Below are positions 43,653 to 52,435 of a DNA stretch of 52,435 nucleotides, in pieces. The stretch covers positions 1 to 52,435 of the forward strand of contig VEPM01000028.1 in assembly GCA_012026795.1 (NCBI GenBank). The letters run 5' to 3'. The first letter of the stretch is position 1; the number at the start of each line of letters is the position of its first letter. A model generated the notes under the pieces. That model saw nothing but the letters and a program-made list of their open reading frames with translations. It searched no databases and was not told where the DNA came from. Both the position numbers and the translations under genes were made by a program. The stretch is from Candidatus Methanoperedens sp. GTDB taxonomy: Archaea; Halobacteriota; Methanosarcinia; Methanosarcinales; Methanoperedenaceae.

Positions 43653-45188
43653 TTATTTCAAAATCCCGATATTTCCGCTCCTGCTTTTATCAGCCTGCAT
43701 GTCAAAGAGCATCGCAAATAAAAGGAACTGGATTCCCATAAGTGTTATAAAAGCCGAAAGTAGCGGGAAGTTTTGAGAAACAGGGATTTGATGCCATTTC
43801 TGCATGGATATCCAGAAGCCAAAAATTACTCCTGAAGGCACAAGCACTATTCCTGCTATATAAAAAAAGACAAGCGGATGGAAATCAAGCACAACATACT
43901 TTATTTTCAGTCTCCATAAAAATCCCCTGAAATTCATTGGAGCGACCTTCATAATATAACTGATATATTTGATCTTTGATTTCTCACAACCATAACGGGC
44001 TGGCATCACAACATCTTCAACCCTGACGCCAAAGGCATTCAGTTTTATAAGCATATCATTACAATAGCCGTAATATGGAAAAATATCATCCAGATTCAGC
44101 ACTTCAAGCGCCTGCCTGGATATAGCTGTGTATCCATTTTGCGGATCCATTATATGCCAGTATCCGCTGCCTATCTTTGTGATTATAGTAAGCATTGCAT
44201 TCCCCAGGAATCTCCATTTGCTCATTCCCTTACGGAAATCTTTGCTTATCAGCCTGTTCCCTTTGGTATAATCCGCCCTTCCTTCAATTATAGGGATAAT
44301 CAGGCGGGGGAGCTGATCAGGATCCATCTGGTTATCTCCCGCCATTACAGCAACAATATCCATTCCATCTTCAAGAGCCAGTTTATACCCTGTTACTATT
44401 GCTGCGCCTACTCCTTTATTAGTCTTGTGACATACGGCAACTATCCTTTGATCAATGATGCCCTTTAAAATTTCAGGGGTCCTGTCATTGCTGCAATCAT
44501 CAATGACATATATCCTTTTAACATAATCCGGTATACCTTTTAGCGTTTCCTCTATCAAAAGTTCTTCATTATATGCAGGAACAACTACGGCGATATTGTA
44601 ATCTTTGAACTGATGAAAGTTGGATTGATCATCCTGGCCAATATATTTTATTTTTAGATTATTTTTCTCTGCTTGATATATGATATCTTTTACTGTTGAT
44701 CCATTTAAATTTCTCAAAACAATATTTTTCAAACATTCAGTCGATAAACCAATACATTCTTTCTTTTCAATATCTCTTTTATTTAAACGGACATGTAGCC
44801 GCGAGTATGGGATATTGGTTTTTTCTTTTGAATTTACAACAATATCATAACCTTCATTCCTGATTGGCTCGATAATCTTTGGTATAATATCAGGTGCTTC
44901 ATCAGAACTCATCATGACTATTATTTTTGCGTCCTTCTGCATGGCAATTTCAAACTCATTCTTAAATTCTCCCCTCCGGCCATTTTTCGCAGGATAGTTA
45001 TAAACTTCAGCGCCAGCAAGCTGTGCTATTTCTACCGTACTATCATTGCTGCCACCATCGATAACGATGATACGGTCAGCATACCTGTGAGCTTTAATAA
45101 CTACACTGCCAATGGTCGCTTCTATGTTAAATGCATGAAAAATAATCGCTATTGCTCTGGTATTGTTATGGTTATTATTTTCCAACAT
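43653..45188 (-). CDS. Tandem GT2 glycosyltransferase with C-terminal membrane helices
   Basis: 511 residues. Two GT-A-like segments: a first, shortened one (about 10-125: ADRIIVIDGGSNDSTVEIA, MMSSDEAPDII) and a full dolichol-phosphate-mannose-synthase-like one (about 205-420: IAVVVPAYNEELLIEETL, YVIDDCSNDRTPEIL, MAGDNQMDPDQLP, DPQNGYTAISRQAL). Two helices end the protein (PLVFFYIAGIVLVPSGVIF and FPLLSAFITLMGIQFLLFAM). It likely starts the glycan on a polyprenol phosphate. First gene of the operon, with a TATA-like TTTATATAAAA upstream. Confidence 0.9.
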   Translation of the reverse strand: MLENNNHNNTRAIAIIFHAFNIEATIGSVVIKAHRYADRIIVIDGGSNDSTVEIAQLAGAEVYNYPAKNGRRGEFKNEFEIAMQKDAKIIVMMSSDEAPDIIPKIIEPIRNEGYDIVVNSKEKTNIPYSRLHVRLNKRDIEKKECIGLSTECLKNIVLRNLNGSTVKDIIYQAEKNNLKIKYIGQDDQSNFHQFKDYNIAVVVPAYNEELLIEETLKGIPDYVKRIYVIDDCSNDRTPEILKGIIDQRIVAVCHKTNKGVGAAIVTGYKLALEDGMDIVAVMAGDNQMDPDQLPRLIIPIIEGRADYTKGNRLISKDFRKGMSKWRFLGNAMLTIITKIGSGYWHIMDPQNGYTAISRQALEVLNLDDIFPYYGYCNDMLIKLNAFGVRVEDVVMPARYGCEKSKIKYISYIMKVAPMNFRGFLWRLKIKYVVLDFHPLVFFYIAGIVLVPSGVIFGFWISMQKWHQIPVSQNFPLLSAFITLMGIQFLLFAMLFDMQADKSRSGNIGILK

Positions 45189-45296
45189 ATTGGCTCTATC
45201 TCTGAGAATATGTTAAATCTGATTAAATCCATATAAGGCTTTATATAAAAAAATAATTATAATAATTATGATTATGATCATTTATTAGAATTTTGA

Positions 45297-45590
45297 ATGA
45301 ATAAGTATATACATTTATTTTTTCATTTATTAATAATGTCTATTGTACTCTGGGTTTCATCTGCAGGTAGCCTACTATCTAATACTATACCAATCAGTAT
45401 GGTTACAGGACTGGCAATAGGCGGTGTCCCGGCGATAATTTTATTGATTTTATTGATATCTTCAAAAGATATAATTTTATCAAGCAAGTACAAGGATGAT
45501 GTAAATGTGGATTTTTTAAATATTATGATATTACCTCTACTGATTGTTTTTACTTCTATTGTAATCTTTAAGATTGTTATGATTATATAA
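45297..45590 (+). CDS. Small membrane protein, three helices
   Basis: 97 residues with three hydrophobic helices (about 5-25, 35-58, 74-95). No motif or family recognised. It is preceded by a TATA-like TTTATATAAAA about 55 bases upstream and overlaps the convergent CPBP protease gene by eight bases. Confidence 0.55.
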   Translation: MNKYIHLFFHLLIMSIVLWVSSAGSLLSNTIPISMVTGLAIGGVPAIILLILLISSKDIILSSKYKDDVNVDFLNIMILPLLIVFTSIVIFKIVMII

Positions 45591-46332
45591 CAAAAGGCAA
45601 TATACCGAATAATAATATATTATTTACTCCATGCGCCATTACAACGAATGGAAGACTTCTTGTTTTTTGAAAGCTAAATCCCAGTATTAAACCCGCAGAA
45701 AATGCAAAAAGGATCTCATAATAACTGGAATATCCCGAACTCATGAAACCGGATATAACACCTGCTATGAGTAATCCGGCCATTGGTCCTGAATTTTTTT
45801 CTATGCTTTGCTGGAGAAGGGACCTGAATAAAATTTCTTCACAAAGGGCTGAGAAAAAAATCATTATAATGGCCAGTATAAATAAATTAAGTAAATCTGG
45901 TTCCGGGATCAGAGGATCCGGGACAAGAATATTATATTCGAATAAGGCCAGTCCGATTCCCAGGAGAATGGAAACTGGCAATAAATAAAGATTTTTGTAC
46001 GTTAATCCGATATGACTATTGCTTAATCCCTGTTTTTTTATTAATAGAATTATAGGAATAAACATTATTAAATACAAAGCTGCAAGCCAGTAAATAGTGA
46101 AGGAAACAAAGACAGGCAATGATAAATTAAGGATGCGAAGAAGTGAAACCAGGGAAAGCGATTGAATAACCTGATGTTTCTTTTTTGAAATTAATAATAT
46201 TAATATTAGAATACTATTAAATGAGTGCACTGCTATGGTGAGAAGTCTTTGTCCTGAGAAAAATAAGATTTCTGCTAATATGATTAAAAGTATGGATGTG
46301 ATCTCATATTTTTTTAATTTATATTTATTCAT
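45583..46332 (-). CDS. CPBP (CAAX-type) intramembrane metalloprotease
   Basis: 249 residues, about seven helices. The family motifs are EEILFRSLLQQSI (motif 1, EExxxR), FAFSAGLILGFSFQ (motif 2) and MAHGVNN (motif 3, H..N). In eukaryotes the family trims prenylated proteins. In prokaryotes roles include peptide processing and immunity. The gene is 34 bases downstream of the S2P gene and probably follows it in one transcript. Confidence 0.88.
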   Translation of the reverse strand: MNKYKLKKYEITSILLIILAEILFFSGQRLLTIAVHSFNSILILILLISKKKHQVIQSLSLVSLLRILNLSLPVFVSFTIYWLAALYLIMFIPIILLIKKQGLSNSHIGLTYKNLYLLPVSILLGIGLALFEYNILVPDPLIPEPDLLNLFILAIIMIFFSALCEEILFRSLLQQSIEKNSGPMAGLLIAGVISGFMSSGYSSYYEILFAFSAGLILGFSFQKTRSLPFVVMAHGVNNILLFGILPFVI

Positions 46333-46366
46333 AAAACAAGACCATAAAGGGTATTTTAAAATTATT

Positions 46367-47452
46367 TTACCCCATCTGGAAAGGCACCAGGGTAAAACAC
46401 AGCAAGCCCAGGAAAAAAGTTATTACCCCCAATGCCATTCTTCCTTTCCCGAGCGGTATATCATCATTCAGGGGCTTGGGATGCCCGGCTGCTGTAAAAA
46501 ACGAAAGGAAGATACCCCATAATACCCATATAAAACCATTGCTGTTCAGAATAATTGTGATATAGAAACCAAGAGAAATAAGGATAAATGGAATTATTCT
46601 GGATGCTTTTTTTGCTTTTTCACCAATCATTGCGCGAAGAACATGACCACCATCAAGTTGTCCTGCCGGGATCAGGTTAAGAGCTGTTACAAGCATCCCG
46701 ACCCAGCCTGCAAACGCTATCGGGTAGTGGATTATACTTCCATCTCCTGCAGGTATAATGCGGTTTACCAGTTCAAATAGTAAAGGAGTGCCAAGTTCTA
46801 TCTGTAAATGCTGGGCCGTTTGTACTATCGGGGGCTGGAGAAGTCCGATTGCTGTTACGATTATAGATACAATAAGCCCGATAATAGGGCCTGAAATACC
46901 TACATCAAACAGGGCTTTCCGGCTGGGTATGGGTCCACGGTGTCTGATCACGGCCCCAATCGTGCCTATCGGGTTAGGGAACGGTATAAAATACGGTAAT
47001 GACGTTTGCATACCATGCTTTTTCGCTACTAAATAATGGCCTGCCTCATGTGCTCCAAGCACAGCCATGATAGCGATAGTAAACGGCAATCCTTTCAGTA
47101 TATCGGCAGAGGATGTGAGCGGATTTGCGCCAAAAAGATAAGAACCTTCAATCATAGTCATGAAAATGGTAGCAATTGCAAGAACATAATTTATCCAGAG
47201 GCGCTCTTTTGCAGGCGAGAATGGTGATACTACGAGAATGTGTTCGCCAAGTTCGTATTTTATTGTGAACTGGAAACCTTTTTCAGAAAATAGCGGCCAT
47301 AGCTTCTGGAAGATGATCTTTATATCTTCCTTTGGGGTGCCAAAAAAATAAATATTACCATCTGCATGCTGGATATCATAGATAGAAAAAACCTGGTTTA
47401 TTTTCTCTCTAAGCTCCTGTTCTGTCATAGATGCATTTTCAAGATTATTCAT
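46367..47452 (-). CDS. Site-2 protease family zinc metalloprotease (M50)
   Basis: 361 residues. An N-terminal cytosolic domain (about 1-95) precedes six to seven helices. HEAGH (VLGAHEAGHYLVAKKHG, about residues 135-151) and QLDGGHVLRA (about 265) are the zinc site. The architecture is the archaeal/plant EGY-like S2P without PDZ or CBS. A second S2P in this window besides the CBS type at 14060. Likely membrane-protein processing. Confidence 0.93.
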   Translation of the reverse strand: MNNLENASMTEQELREKINQVFSIYDIQHADGNIYFFGTPKEDIKIIFQKLWPLFSEKGFQFTIKYELGEHILVVSPFSPAKERLWINYVLAIATIFMTMIEGSYLFGANPLTSSADILKGLPFTIAIMAVLGAHEAGHYLVAKKHGMQTSLPYFIPFPNPIGTIGAVIRHRGPIPSRKALFDVGISGPIIGLIVSIIVTAIGLLQPPIVQTAQHLQIELGTPLLFELVNRIIPAGDGSIIHYPIAFAGWVGMLVTALNLIPAGQLDGGHVLRAMIGEKAKKASRIIPFILISLGFYITIILNSNGFIWVLWGIFLSFFTAAGHPKPLNDDIPLGKGRMALGVITFFLGLLCFTLVPFQMG

Positions 47453-47520
47453 CTGTGCTTATATGATCTATTCTATATAATGAATGTAACGCAGTAATTT
47501 AAATGAATAAAATGAAAAAA

Positions 47521-47922
47521 TCAGGCTTTTTCTTCCATCGGGACAAATTTTGTCCCGTAATATATCATTCCTTTATCGCTTTCCTCACCAAGCTTCCTGA
47601 AAGCTGACCTGACCCTCATGCCAATACATATCTGTGAATGATCACATATTACCTGGGACGTAAGGCTTGGACCTTCATCCAGTTTTATTATAGCAAGAAT
47701 ATAAGGTGTAAGCTTGGAATAATCTTTCGCTGAAGTATGTACGATTGTATATGTTACAACAACACCTGAGCCTTTGAATTTGAACGGACTTACAATACCG
47801 TTTCTTCTGCATTTGGGGCACATGTTCCTGGGTGGATAGAAAAACCTGCCGCATTTTTCACAATGTGTTCCTATGAGATTATAAAGATTCTTAAGTCTTC
47901 TCCAAAATCTTGGGACTGACAT
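47521..47922 (-). CDS. DUF35 Zn-ribbon/OB-fold bridging protein of the thiolase-HMGS complex
   Basis: 133 residues. N-terminal helix, zinc ribbon (CEKCGRFFYPPRNMCPKC, about 20-38), then an OB fold (GVVVTYTIVHTSAKDYSKL). In methanogens this protein (PF12172/PF01796) bridges acetoacetyl-CoA thiolase and HMG-CoA synthase so that the thermodynamically poor acetoacetyl-CoA intermediate is passed directly. It follows the thiolase gene by two bases, which fits equal-amount translation. Confidence 0.92.
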   Translation of the reverse strand: MSVPRFWRRLKNLYNLIGTHCEKCGRFFYPPRNMCPKCRRNGIVSPFKFKGSGVVVTYTIVHTSAKDYSKLTPYILAIIKLDEGPSLTSQVICDHSQICIGMRVRSAFRKLGEESDKGMIYYGTKFVPMEEKA

Positions 47923-47924
47923 AC

Positions 47925-49094
47925 TTATTTCTCCCTCCCGAAAATATGAACGACAGCAGTGCCTCCCGAACCTCCGACATTATGCGTAAGACCGATCTTT
48001 GCACCGTTTATCTGCCGCTTCCCGGCTTCACCACGAAGTTGAAGTGTTATTTCAACAGCCTGTTTTACTCCTGTAGCGCCAACAGGATGGCCGCATGCTT
48101 TTAATCCACCTGACGGGTTTATGGGGACTTTTCCTCCAAGGGCCGTCATGCCTGATTCTGTTGCAGGCCCGCCTTCCCCTTTCTTAACAAATCCAAGGTC
48201 TTCAATAGCACAGATCTCGGCAATTGTGAAACAATCATGGACTTCTGCAAAACTTATATCCTTTGGCTTGAGTTTTGCCATCTTGTAAGCCCAGTTCGCT
48301 GCTGCGACAGTGGCATCAAGCGTTGTAATATCGGGTCTGTCATGAAGCGAAATTGTGCCGCTTGCCTGGGCAGATGCCTTTACATAGACAGGAGTGTCAC
48401 AATATTTCTTTGCAATTTCAGCCGGGGCAATTACCACAGCCGATGCGCCATCTGTGATCGGGGAACAATCAAAGACTCTCAAGGGGTCTGCAACCATCAG
48501 GGAATTTGTTACAGTTTCAATTGAAATTTCATTCTGGAACTGCGCTTTTGGATTCATTGTCCCATTGTGGTGGTTTTTCACAGCCACTGCTGCCAGCTGT
48601 TCCTGTGTTGTTCCATATTTATGCATGTGAAGCCTTGCGATCATAGCATACAGTCCGGGGAATGTTGCGCCCATAATACCTTCCCATTCCCTGTCAGCAG
48701 CTGCTGCAAGAGCATCCGTTGTTGTCTCAACACCCACATCGGTCATTTTCTCAGCTCCCCCTGCTACCACAATATCATGGTAACCCGATGCTACCGCAAG
48801 GATACCCTGGCGTAATGCAAGCCCGCCCGATGCGCATGCTGCTTCCACGCGCGTTGAAGGGACATTAAGGCTTGCAAGGCCGGAATAATCCGCAATAAGC
48901 GCTCCGAGATGCTCCTGTTCGATGAACCGTCCGCCGCTCATATTTCCCACATAAAGCGCATCGATCTTCCCGCCCTGGACATTGGCATCTTCTATTGCGC
49001 TCACCCCGGCCTCCACAAACAACTCCCTGAAGGATTTATCCCATAATTCGCCGAATTCCGTACATCCGACTCCGATAATTGCCACATCTCTCAT
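47925..49094 (-). CDS. Acetoacetyl-CoA thiolase (archaeal SCP-x-like type)
   Basis: 389 residues. Nucleophile C87 ([11 protein letters not shown]), HDCFTIAE, and [13 protein letters not shown] (C334, H336) are the catalytic signatures. It condenses two acetyl-CoA to acetoacetyl-CoA, first step of the mevalonate pathway leading to the isoprenoid chains of archaeal lipids. It sits between the DUF35 gene and HMG-CoA synthase, in the order known for the ternary complex. Confidence 0.94.
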   Translation of the reverse strand: MRDVAIIGVGCTEFGELWDKSFRELFVEAGVSAIEDANVQGGKIDALYVGNMSGGRFIEQEHLGALIADYSGLASLNVPSTRVEAACASGGLALRQGILAVASGYHDIVVAGGAEKMTDVGVETTTDALAAAADREWEGIMGATFPGLYAMIARLHMHKYGTTQEQLAAVAVKNHHNGTMNPKAQFQNEISIETVTNSLMVADPLRVFDCSPITDGASAVVIAPAEIAKKYCDTPVYVKASAQASGTISLHDRPDITTLDATVAAANWAYKMAKLKPKDISFAEVHDCFTIAEICAIEDLGFVKKGEGGPATESGMTALGGKVPINPSGGLKACGHPVGATGVKQAVEITLQLRGEAGKRQINGAKIGLTHNVGGSGGTAVVHIFGREK

Positions 49095-49122
49095 TATTTC
49101 ACCTTGTTTGATTTATCCGATT

Positions 49123-50163
49123 TTATAATTTAATTTTACCTTTATGTCTTGCATAGGTCGCATAATTGATATATACAGGATTTGCCAGCAATGTTTCAAC
49201 GCCCGGTGCCCTGTTTCGTATTTCATCGATCCTGTCAGTCACCGTAAAGCTGAATGCATCGCTTCCGGCGCCTGAACCGAAAGAAGTCATGAATATCCGG
49301 TCTCCTGCTTTTGCAATATCGAGAGTTGCCGCAAGTCCCATCATGCATGAACCCGAATATGTATTTCCAAGACGCGGAACAACAAGTCCGGGTTTTATCT
49401 GCTCACCGGTAAAACCAAGCATCTTTGCAACGCGGGTTGGGAACTTGCCGTTTGGCTGGTGGAATATTGCATAATTGTAATCCGAAGGTTTTGTGCCCAT
49501 TCTTTTCATAAGGCCCTCGGCAGCAGATGAGACATGTTTGAAGTACCCCGGTTCTCCCGTGAATCTTCCCCCGTGTTCGGGATAAGGCATTCCTTCTCTT
49601 CTCCAGAAGTCCGGTGTATCTGTAGTGTATGAATATGTGGATTCGATATTTGCAACCTGGTCTTTCTTTCCGATTATATAGGCTACTCCGCCTGCGGCAG
49701 CAGTATATTCCAGCGCATCCCCTGGCGCGCCCTGGGAAACATCCGAACCAATTGCCATACCAAGCTCGATCATTCCTGTTTCTACCATGCCCATACATGT
49801 CTGGATAGCAGCAGTTCCTGCCTTGCATGCGAACTCAAAATCCGCGACAGTGAGGTCTGGTGTAGCCCCAACAGCTTCGGCTATAACGGTGCTTGAAGGT
49901 TTGACCGCATAAGGATGGCTTTCCGAACCTGTATATACCGCCTGGATTTTTTCCGGGTTTATATTTGCCCGGTTAATTGCATAACGTGCAGCTTCTACTG
50001 CGATTGTTATTGTGTCCTCATCAAGATCAGGCACTGATTTTTCAAAAACCATAAGCCCATCAATTATGCTATTTGCGTTCGCGCCCCATACCCTTGCTAT
50101 CTCTTCAACCCGTATCCTGTATCTGGGTATATAAGCACCATACGAAACGATTCCAACATTCAT
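49123..50163 (-). CDS. Hydroxymethylglutaryl-CoA synthase
   Basis: 346 residues, usual archaeal length. Catalytic residues E81 ([10 protein letters not shown]), C113 (FACKAGTAA) and H235 ([12 protein letters not shown]) are present. It makes HMG-CoA from acetoacetyl-CoA and acetyl-CoA, feeding mevalonate and archaeal lipids. First gene of a three-gene operon (HMGS, thiolase, DUF35) read leftward. GAGGTA precedes the ATG. Confidence 0.95.
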   Translation of the reverse strand: MNVGIVSYGAYIPRYRIRVEEIARVWGANANSIIDGLMVFEKSVPDLDEDTITIAVEAARYAINRANINPEKIQAVYTGSESHPYAVKPSSTVIAEAVGATPDLTVADFEFACKAGTAAIQTCMGMVETGMIELGMAIGSDVSQGAPGDALEYTAAAGGVAYIIGKKDQVANIESTYSYTTDTPDFWRREGMPYPEHGGRFTGEPGYFKHVSSAAEGLMKRMGTKPSDYNYAIFHQPNGKFPTRVAKMLGFTGEQIKPGLVVPRLGNTYSGSCMMGLAATLDIAKAGDRIFMTSFGSGAGSDAFSFTVTDRIDEIRNRAPGVETLLANPVYINYATYARHKGKIKL

Positions 50164-50178
50164 TTTTGTACCTCTTTT

Positions 50179-50199
50179 TTGTTAAATATTATATAACAA
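50179..50199 (-). promoter_or_regulatory. Inverted repeat over the TATA region of the HMG-CoA synthase operon
   Basis: TTGTTA and TAACAA arms flank an AATATTATA core that also serves as the TATA box. A regulator bound here would block the basal promoter. The XRE-type gene next door is the natural candidate. Confidence 0.4.
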
Positions 50200-50216
50200 T
50201 AATAATACTGATAATA

Positions 50217-51017
50217 TTAATGTTTAAGATCATGGGACGTAAGGGCGCGGATCAAGTCTGGCATTGGCATAACCGTCGCAATCAGCGGAACATGTTCGAT
50301 CTCTGCTATCTTTGCTGCTATTTTGTCCACCTGTGATGACGGGATTCCATGAATTACCACCAGTGCAGGCTTCAGGTTTGTTACCCTCAGGGCAACCATA
50401 GGAGACCTGCCTGTTGATACCTGGGTGAAGATCATAGCTCTTTCAGAGCTCCATCCATATAATTTCTGGAATTCATTGTAAGATAACTGGAGGATCGCTC
50501 TTAAGCTATCCACAATTGTATAACCGTATAATGGTTTTATTTGTTCGGGCGGGGGTCTGTAAACCACTTCCCCATTTACGAGTTTTATGAGCTCTTCTAT
50601 GGAAATCGGGGACAGGTACTCATGAATCTCATATATGGAGTCTGCGCTAAAACCACCCCGTAGCATTCCTTCATAAGAACGGATTTTGGCGCCACCGCGT
50701 GCAGTATCCATTTCAAGTATTGCTTCCACTATCTTGCTGACGATGAAAATCCCCGGGGATTTTCTCCTTCCGCTTTCATAATCACTTATTACGGAAGGGG
50801 AAACTTTAAGAAAAGAAGCCAGGTCTGACTGGGAGATATCAAAGCCTGCCCGCCATTTCTTTAATGTCTCACCGGGATTATCCGATAAAGTGATCTCACC
50901 TGCCATTTTTTCAGCCAGTCTGTTCTTCAGGTCATGATAAGAGCCGTTTATTACAGGAGGATTAATACCAGATGCGGTAGAGGCAGGAGTCGAAGCAATA
51001 TCTGCTTTTTCGGTCAT
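50217..51017 (-). CDS. XRE-type helix-turn-helix regulator linked to the mevalonate operon
   Basis: 266 residues from ATG 51017. The open frame reaches to 51074, but a TATA-like TTTAAA lies inside that extension, so the later ATG is preferred. The N-terminal half has an XRE helix-turn-helix (KWRAGFDISQSDLASFLKVS, VISDYESGRRKSPGIFIVSK). The C-terminal half (about 140-265) is a separate domain typical of archaeal regulators (LYGWSSERAMIFTQVSTGRS, ALVVIHGIP). It lies directly upstream of HMG-CoA synthase in the same direction and may control it and itself. Confidence 0.85.
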   Translation of the reverse strand: MTEKADIASTPASTASGINPPVINGSYHDLKNRLAEKMAGEITLSDNPGETLKKWRAGFDISQSDLASFLKVSPSVISDYESGRRKSPGIFIVSKIVEAILEMDTARGGAKIRSYEGMLRGGFSADSIYEIHEYLSPISIEELIKLVNGEVVYRPPPEQIKPLYGYTIVDSLRAILQLSYNEFQKLYGWSSERAMIFTQVSTGRSPMVALRVTNLKPALVVIHGIPSSQVDKIAAKIAEIEHVPLIATVMPMPDLIRALTSHDLKH

Positions 51018-51053
51018 ATGTGGGCGAAGTATAGATTTAAAGGGATATAAAAC

Positions 51054-51082
51054 TAACGAAACGGGCATCGTCAAATAACGAA
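51054..51082. promoter_or_regulatory. Repeated TAACGAA motif upstream of the XRE regulator
   Basis: TAACGAA occurs at 51054-51060 and 51076-51082, 22 bp apart (two helical turns), just upstream of the regulator's TATA-like run. It may be an operator or activator site. Confidence 0.3.
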
Positions 51083-51167
51083 GTGGTTTTAATATGGCGT
51101 TTTAAAGTACAACTCCATTCGTAGTTATAGCAATCTCTTTTAATATCCTTGCCTATTAATAATAACA

Positions 51168-51947
51168 ATGCCAGAAAATGAAAAAAATCCGGGCGAAGAG
51201 AAGCTCCTCATACTGCCGCTGGGAGATGCATCAAAGAAGATAACGCAGGTAATCTCAAACGATACGGCAAGGCAGATAATCGAGCTTCTTGCTGATACGC
51301 CTCTTTCTGCTTCGGATATTGCCCAGAGTCTGCATGTGCCCCTTACCACCATTGCTTACAATCTTGAGAACCTGGAAAACGTGGGACTGATAAAAGTCGA
51401 AAAGATAAAATATAGCGAGAAAGGGCGGGAGGTCAAGATATATGCGCCTGTCAGAAAACTCATCATTTTAGTGCCGGAAAAGACAGACAGGAACTCTGTT
51501 GGTGACATACTCAGGAAGTACCTGGGAATAATATTAGCAGCAGTGTTTGCTTCAAGCATAATTGAATTTTTCATGAGAAGCGCTGGAAGGAACGCGGGTG
51601 ACTTACTTATAACAAATGAATTAAAATCACAACCTGTCCCCCCGGCCATTCAGGATTTATCGAACACATCCATGCCTGTCAGTATAATTAATGAGACAGT
51701 AAAGAGTGGAGAGGCTGGTAGAGCAGTTCCATCAATAAATGCCTGGGATGCAAATGCAACTGCTGCGGTCCCTGTGCAGCCGCCCTCAGTGGATAATGGT
51801 GCAATAAGCAGGGCTGCGCCTGATATATTCACAAACCTGGCGAACGCAATTAATGCACACCCCGGATTTGTATTTCTTCTTGGATGCCTGTTTGTAGTTG
51901 CAATACTTGTAATTATGGATTATAGGAAAAAGAGAAAAAAGAGCTGA
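51168..51947 (+). CDS. ArsR-like winged-helix regulator with two membrane helices
   Basis: 259 residues. Residues about 25-95 form a winged helix-turn-helix (ARQIIELLADTPLSASDIAQ, TIAYNLENLENVGLIKVEK). A helix at about 118-135 (LGIILAAVFASSIIEFFM) leads to an external Pro/Ala-rich loop of about 95 residues, then a second helix (PGFVFLLGCLFVVAILVIM) and a basic tail. A one-component membrane-bound transcription factor, sensing unknown, with its DNA-binding part inside. Divergent from the XRE gene. Confidence 0.88.
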   Translation: MPENEKNPGEEKLLILPLGDASKKITQVISNDTARQIIELLADTPLSASDIAQSLHVPLTTIAYNLENLENVGLIKVEKIKYSEKGREVKIYAPVRKLIILVPEKTDRNSVGDILRKYLGIILAAVFASSIIEFFMRSAGRNAGDLLITNELKSQPVPPAIQDLSNTSMPVSIINETVKSGEAGRAVPSINAWDANATAAVPVQPPSVDNGAISRAAPDIFTNLANAINAHPGFVFLLGCLFVVAILVIMDYRKKRKKS

Positions 51948-52020
51948 TGGTACAAAATGTCTCTATTGCAGGTTATGAGCCGAAAAGCTTATCTTTACAG
52001 GTGTAAATAATAACAAACAC

Positions 52021-52329
52021 ATGTTAAAGCTCACAACCAACTCTGTCTCAGAGCTCTCAAAGCTCCTCGGATTCTTCGGGAACGAGCAGCGCCTCTGCAT
52101 ACTCAAAGCAATATCAGTGCAGGAGAAGTACGCAAGGGAAATCTCGGAGGAAGTTGGCATCTCAAGACCTCTGGTCAACATATACCTGAAGCAGTTCGAG
52201 AAGCTTGGACTTGTAAAAGGCAGAAGCGAGGTATCGGAAGAATCGCCATATTTCAGGAGATACTATAAATCAGTACCTTTTGAGCTGGTTGTGAGCCTGG
52301 ATGTAATTCAAAATATGAAGGAGGAATAA
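52021..52329 (+). CDS. ArsR-family winged-helix transcriptional regulator
   Basis: 102 residues. Helix-turn-helix with LGFFGNEQRLCILKAISVQE, YAREISEEVGISRPLVNIYL and a wing (GLVKGRSEVSEESPYFRRYY). No metal-binding Cys set, so not a metal sensor of the ArsR/SmtB type. It follows the membrane regulator by 73 bases. The remaining 106 bases of the window show no gene. Confidence 0.9.
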   Translation: MLKLTTNSVSELSKLLGFFGNEQRLCILKAISVQEKYAREISEEVGISRPLVNIYLKQFEKLGLVKGRSEVSEESPYFRRYYKSVPFELVVSLDVIQNMKEE

Positions 52330-52435
52330 AAATGAAGTAACTATTCAGACCCCCTTTTTCCGGTTAAGCCAGACAATACTGGCAAATTTTCTCTAAAACA
52401 GCAACATTGAAAATAATTATCCGAAAAACCAATAT

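Noticed and set aside
1-52435. tRNA or rRNA genes
   Set aside because: I looked for T-loop-like GGTTCGAATCC motifs with matching acceptor stems and for conserved rRNA blocks and found none. A covariance-model scan would settle it.

Overview
The window looks like a chromosomal segment of a methanogen-related euryarchaeon, most likely Methanosarcinales. A Methanoperedenaceae (ANME-2d-like) origin is my best guess, not a proof. The evidence is the archaeal mevalonate-entry cluster (DUF35 Zn-ribbon/OB protein, thiolase, HMG-CoA synthase), the cupin-type glucose-6-phosphate isomerase, the DUF2124 and DUF99 families, a PGF-type C-terminal sorting signal, AT-rich TATA-like promoters, and Shine-Dalgarno sites at only some genes. 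No tRNA, rRNA or CRISPR array was recognised.

Layout. 1-343 holds no intact gene. 344-3799 is a large membrane hybrid histidine kinase. 3800-5029 is a repeat region with two copies of a ~293-bp unit, one of them split by a 199-bp MITE-like insert with an 8-bp target duplication. 5030-7608 is a disrupted membrane-protein gene carrying a -1 shift at A AAA AAG and an in-frame TAA. 7717-20895 is a run of housekeeping, redox and stress genes: metallo-hydrolase/rhodanese, HIT, phosphoribosyltransferase, quinone reductase, rubrerythrin, HtrA, UspA, S2P-CBS, an AlkA-type glycosylase split by an in-frame amber, ferredoxin, CGGC protein, TusA, DUF99 and several small proteins.

20907-29551 is the accessory part and the most interesting region. 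A solo Cas4-like gene has its first codons and promoter duplicated as a 58-bp direct repeat 2.5 kb away. Between the copies lie a GC-rich hairpin array and a tight three-gene cassette ending in a PIN-domain protein. Ten bases beyond the second copy begins a complete 5.3-kb transposon (24267-29542) with 17-bp terminal inverted repeats, a perfect 9-bp target duplication (AATGTAAGC), 20-bp-spaced iterons at both ends, a SWIM zinc-finger/DDE transposase, two DNA-binding regulators, and a cargo of small membrane proteins and one PGF-anchored surface protein. I did not recognise this element as a described one.

29759-45188 is envelope-related: a four-repeat secreted protein, PGI, a secreted phosphodiesterase-like enzyme, a deacetylase-like/FemAB pair, a flippase, and a six-gene leftward operon for surface glycan assembly (tandem GT2, a glutaminase/sugar-amidotransferase fusion, DUF354, CapK-like, GT4, multi-spanning membrane protein). 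45297-47452 holds two membrane-protease families. 47521-50163 is the isoprenoid-entry operon for archaeal lipid synthesis, preceded by an XRE-type regulator. 51168-52329 holds two winged-helix regulators.
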